NCBI GenBank assembly: GCA_946479725.1
Contig: CAMLHB010000015.1
Coordinates: forward strand, 1-23,578
Length of the DNA: 23,578 bases
Source: an uncultured Actinomycetes bacterium
Lineage (GTDB): Bacteria; Actinomycetota; Thermoleophilia; Solirubrobacterales; 70-9
Direction: 5' to 3'
This document shows positions 21,837-23,578 of the stretch, one piece after another; positions within the stretch are counted from its first letter, which is position 1; every line of letters begins with the position of its first letter. The notes beneath the pieces are model-generated. The model searched no databases, was not told the DNA's origin, and saw only the letters and a list, made by a program, of their open reading frames with translations. The position numbers and the translations under genes are program-made.

Positions 21837-22362
21837 GGCAGGTCCACCCGGGGATCAGGTTTCCCAGCGGGTCCCTGCTCTCGCCGTGGGTGAAGGTGCT
21901 GAGGCCGCAGTTGTGGGAGCCGAGGTTCCAGAGCCCGACCGCCATCGGCGCCTCGAAGCGCTCGCCGAGCACCGAGTCGAGGAGGAAGAAGCGGGTGAAG
22001 ATGCCGTGGGTGACCAGCAGTGGCAGCTCGCCGTCGGCGCCCGACTCCAGCTCGGCCTTCAGCCGCCGCACCCGGGCCACCGCCTGCTCGAATGTCTCGC
22101 CCGAGGTCAGCTCGCCGGTGTAGTCGATCTCCTCCGGCTCGAGCCCCAGCGCGTCGCCGACCGCCCGCGACGTTTCCGCCGCCCGCCGCAGCGGGCTCGA
22201 GAGCAGGCGGGTGACCCCGAGCTCACGCAGGCCGGCGCCGGCGGCGTGGGCCTGCTCGACCCCTTTCTCGGTCAGTTTGTCGCTGTCGGAGTGTGCGGCC
22301 GGCTCGCCGCTGCGGGCGGCGTTGTGGACCGACTCGCCGTGGCGGAGGAAGAGCGCTCTCAT
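21802..22362 (-). CDS. Histidine phosphatase (phosphoglycerate mutase-like)
   Basis: A 186-residue histidine phosphatase. The active-site RHG motif is LFLRHGESVHN (phosphohistidine His8), followed by LTEKGVEQA, LLSSPLRRAAETSRAV and LLVTHGIFTRFFLLD, with the second histidine in THG. The family covers cofactor-dependent phosphoglycerate mutase, phosphosugar phosphatases and others; without more context the substrate is open. The ATG at 22360-22362 overlaps the TGA of the VWA gene (ATGA), so they are translationally coupled. The C-terminal 35 bases overlap the convergent sulfatase gene. No regulatory signal is visible. Confidence 0.85.
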   Translation of the reverse strand: MRALFLRHGESVHNAARSGEPAAHSDSDKLTEKGVEQAHAAGAGLRELGVTRLLSSPLRRAAETSRAVGDALGLEPEEIDYTGELTSGETFEQAVARVRRLKAELESGADGELPLLVTHGIFTRFFLLDSVLGERFEAPMAVGLWNLGSHNCGLSTFTHGESRDPLGNLIPGWTCLTWMERPWGRP

Positions 22363-23578
22363 TCGGCGGCGGGGGCGGCGCCAGCGACAACGTTGACGAA
22401 GTTCTCCAGGTGCTTGGTGGTCCAGCACTCGAAGGCGCCGTCGCAGTGGCGCTCGTAGGCGGCCATCACCGAGTCGCCGTAGTTCCAGTAGAGCTTCGGC
22501 TCCGGATTGAGCCAGAAGAGGCGCCCCGCGCGCTCGGCGATTCGGGCGAATACCTCGGCGTGGGGCTCGCGGCCGTTGGTGCGGGCGTCGCCGAGAACGA
22601 TCACGGTCGAGCGCGGGTCGAGCTCTTCGGAGATCTCGGTCAGGAACTCGAGCCAGACACGACCGTAGTCGGTGTAGCCGGAGACGTCGGCGACCCCGCC
22701 CTCGCTGGAGATTTTCTGGGCGATCGCGGCGAAGTCTCGCTCGTGCTCGAAGACGTCGGTCACCTCGGAGATCCGCTCGATGAAGACGAAGCTGCGCAGC
22801 TTGCGGAAGGAATCGTGGAGGGCGTGGAGGACCGAGAGGAAGAAGACGCTGGCCGAGGTAACCGAGGTGGAGACGTCGCAGAGGACGTAGATCTCCGGCC
22901 GCCGCGGGCGCTTCGGCCGGTAGCGCAGCCGCAGCGGCACGCCGCCGGTCTCCAGCGAGGCGCGCATCGTCCGCCGCACGTCGACGTGCTGCCCCTTCTT
23001 CCGCCCACGCTGCTCATGGCCGAGCGTCGCCAGCCGCCGCTTCATCTGCGAGACGGCGCGGTGGACGGCGGCGAGGTCCTGGGTCGGGCTGGTCGGCAGC
23101 GCCCGGTCGAGCTCGGCGAGGGGACGGGAGGGGGGCAGGGTCTCGGTCCGCTCGATCAGGTCGCGCTCCAGCTCGCGCCGCAGGTGGCGCTCGAACCCGG
23201 TCAGCTGGTCGCGGTCGATCGGCGGCCGCTCGGTGCCGTCCTCGGTCGGCGGCTGCGCACCCGCGGTCAGCCCCAGGGTGCGGCGGATCCGCTGCACGTC
23301 GACGCCGACCACCCCCGAGCCCTCGGCGCGGCCGAAGGCGGCGATCGCCAGCCGCGCCAGGTCCCGCATCGCGTCCTCGTCGCCGGCGGCGATCGCCTCG
23401 CGGATCGCCTCGGAGATCTCGTCCATGTCGAAGCGCTCGCCTTCGCCGGCCGGCGGCCCGCCCTCGGCGTGCTCGGTGACCCCGCGCTGGACCGCGGGGG
23501 GCGCGGCGGGGGGGGCGCGGGGGAGGTGGCAGGGGAGCGCGCAGAAGCGGCGGCGCGCCGCGGGCGAGGAGTAGGGCG
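22359..23578 (-). CDS. CoxE-like VWA-domain protein (5' partial at the window edge)
   Basis: A von Willebrand factor A-domain protein of the CoxE-like family. The VWA part has the metal-ion site DVSTSV (in EIYVLCDVSTSVTSASVFF), SGYTDYGRVWLEFL and STVIVLGDARTNGREPHAEVF. An N-terminal charged helical part (MDEISEAIREAIAAGDEDAM, then DRDQLTGFERHLRRELERDL) precedes the basic KKGQHVDVRRTMRASLETGG and RLRYRPKRPRRP. CoxE-like proteins are usually paired with MoxR-type AAA ATPases and act in metalloenzyme maturation or complex assembly; no such ATPase is in the window. The ATG at 23424-23426 is probable but the frame stays open to the window edge, with a linker-like GGPPAGEGERFD just before it, so the gene likely begins outside. 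It is translationally coupled to the phosphatase. Confidence 0.8.
   Translation of the reverse strand, partial: PYSSPAARRRFCALPCHLPRAPPAAPPAVQRGVTEHAEGGPPAGEGERFDMDEISEAIREAIAAGDEDAMRDLARLAIAAFGRAEGSGVVGVDVQRIRRTLGLTAGAQPPTEDGTERPPIDRDQLTGFERHLRRELERDLIERTETLPPSRPLAELDRALPTSPTQDLAAVHRAVSQMKRRLATLGHEQRGRKKGQHVDVRRTMRASLETGGVPLRLRYRPKRPRRPEIYVLCDVSTSVTSASVFFLSVLHALHDSFRKLRSFVFIERISEVTDVFEHERDFAAIAQKISSEGGVADVSGYTDYGRVWLEFLTEISEELDPRSTVIVLGDARTNGREPHAEVFARIAERAGRLFWLNPEPKLYWNYGDSVMAAYERHCDGAFECWTTKHLENFVNVVAGAAPAAE
23496..23535 (+). repeat. G-run cluster with quadruplex potential
   Basis: Runs of six (23496-23501), eight (23508-23515), five (23519-23523) and four (23532-23535) G lie within 40 bases. 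The eight-base run can be split, giving four G3 tracts with loops of six bases or less. It lies on the template strand of the VWA gene, in its upstream linker. The coding strand has matching C-runs, prone to slippage or sequencing error. Confidence 0.35.

Noticed and set aside
1..23578. CRISPR arrays, tRNA/rRNA genes, transposases and prophage genes
   Set aside because: No spaced direct repeats, cloverleaf sequences, transposase or integrase motifs were seen on either strand.

Overview
The window is GC-rich, gene-dense DNA with short or negative intergenic gaps. It looks like an actinobacterium, probably of the Thermoleophilia/Solirubrobacterales type. This inference rests on an actinobacterial-type integration host factor, a large YghO-like GNAT protein, many GTG/TTG starts, and several candidate leaderless promoters. 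No rRNA, tRNA, CRISPR array, phage gene or insertion sequence was seen.

Layout. (1) 1-5384, plus strand: one tightly packed operon holding the end of an MlaF/Mce-type ABC ATPase, an MMPL/RND (HAE3-like) transporter whose N-terminus appears frameshifted, a membrane-anchored thioredoxin-fold protein, a free-standing B3/B4 tRNA-synthetase-type domain, a coiled-coil protein and a small membrane protein. A strong hairpin closes it against a convergent mIHF gene. (2) 5421-7353, minus strand: mIHF, a 307-bp non-coding stretch with a perfect 22-bp palindrome, and an alpha-oxoamine synthase resembling serine palmitoyltransferase. (3) 7380-12159, plus strand: the YghO-like GNAT acyltransferase divergent from the synthase, a small one-helix protein, an AlkA-family DNA glycosylase, and a PAS-GAF-GGDEF-EAL cyclic-di-GMP protein with a hairpin over its ribosome binding site. 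(4) 12129-14660, minus strand: a ThiXYZ-like ABC importer (ATPase, permease, lipoprotein). (5) 14755-18916, plus strand: a TauE/SafE exporter, a cysteine-free Rrf2 regulator, a membrane-anchored alpha/beta hydrolase and an MprF/LysX-type DUF2156 protein. (6) 18947-19578: a Phd/YefM antitoxin and a PIN toxin whose start seems to be a non-canonical codon. (7) 19575-21836: a Stf0-like sulfotransferase and a sulfoglucosamine-type sulfatase in divergent orientation, only 18 bp apart. (8) 21802-23578, minus strand: a CoxE-like VWA protein (running off the edge) and a histidine phosphatase.

Themes. Much of the window concerns the cell envelope and lipids (MlaF, MMPL, the synthase/acyltransferase pair, the MprF-like enzyme, the sulfotransferase). 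Two divergent pairs stand out. The first is the candidate sphingoid-base synthase with a candidate N-acyltransferase, whose start codons are 26 bp apart with overlapping -10-like boxes. The second is a sulfate-adding and a sulfate-removing enzyme sharing an 18-bp spacer. These are the best candidates for undescribed, co-regulated pathways. Their substrates are inferred, not shown.
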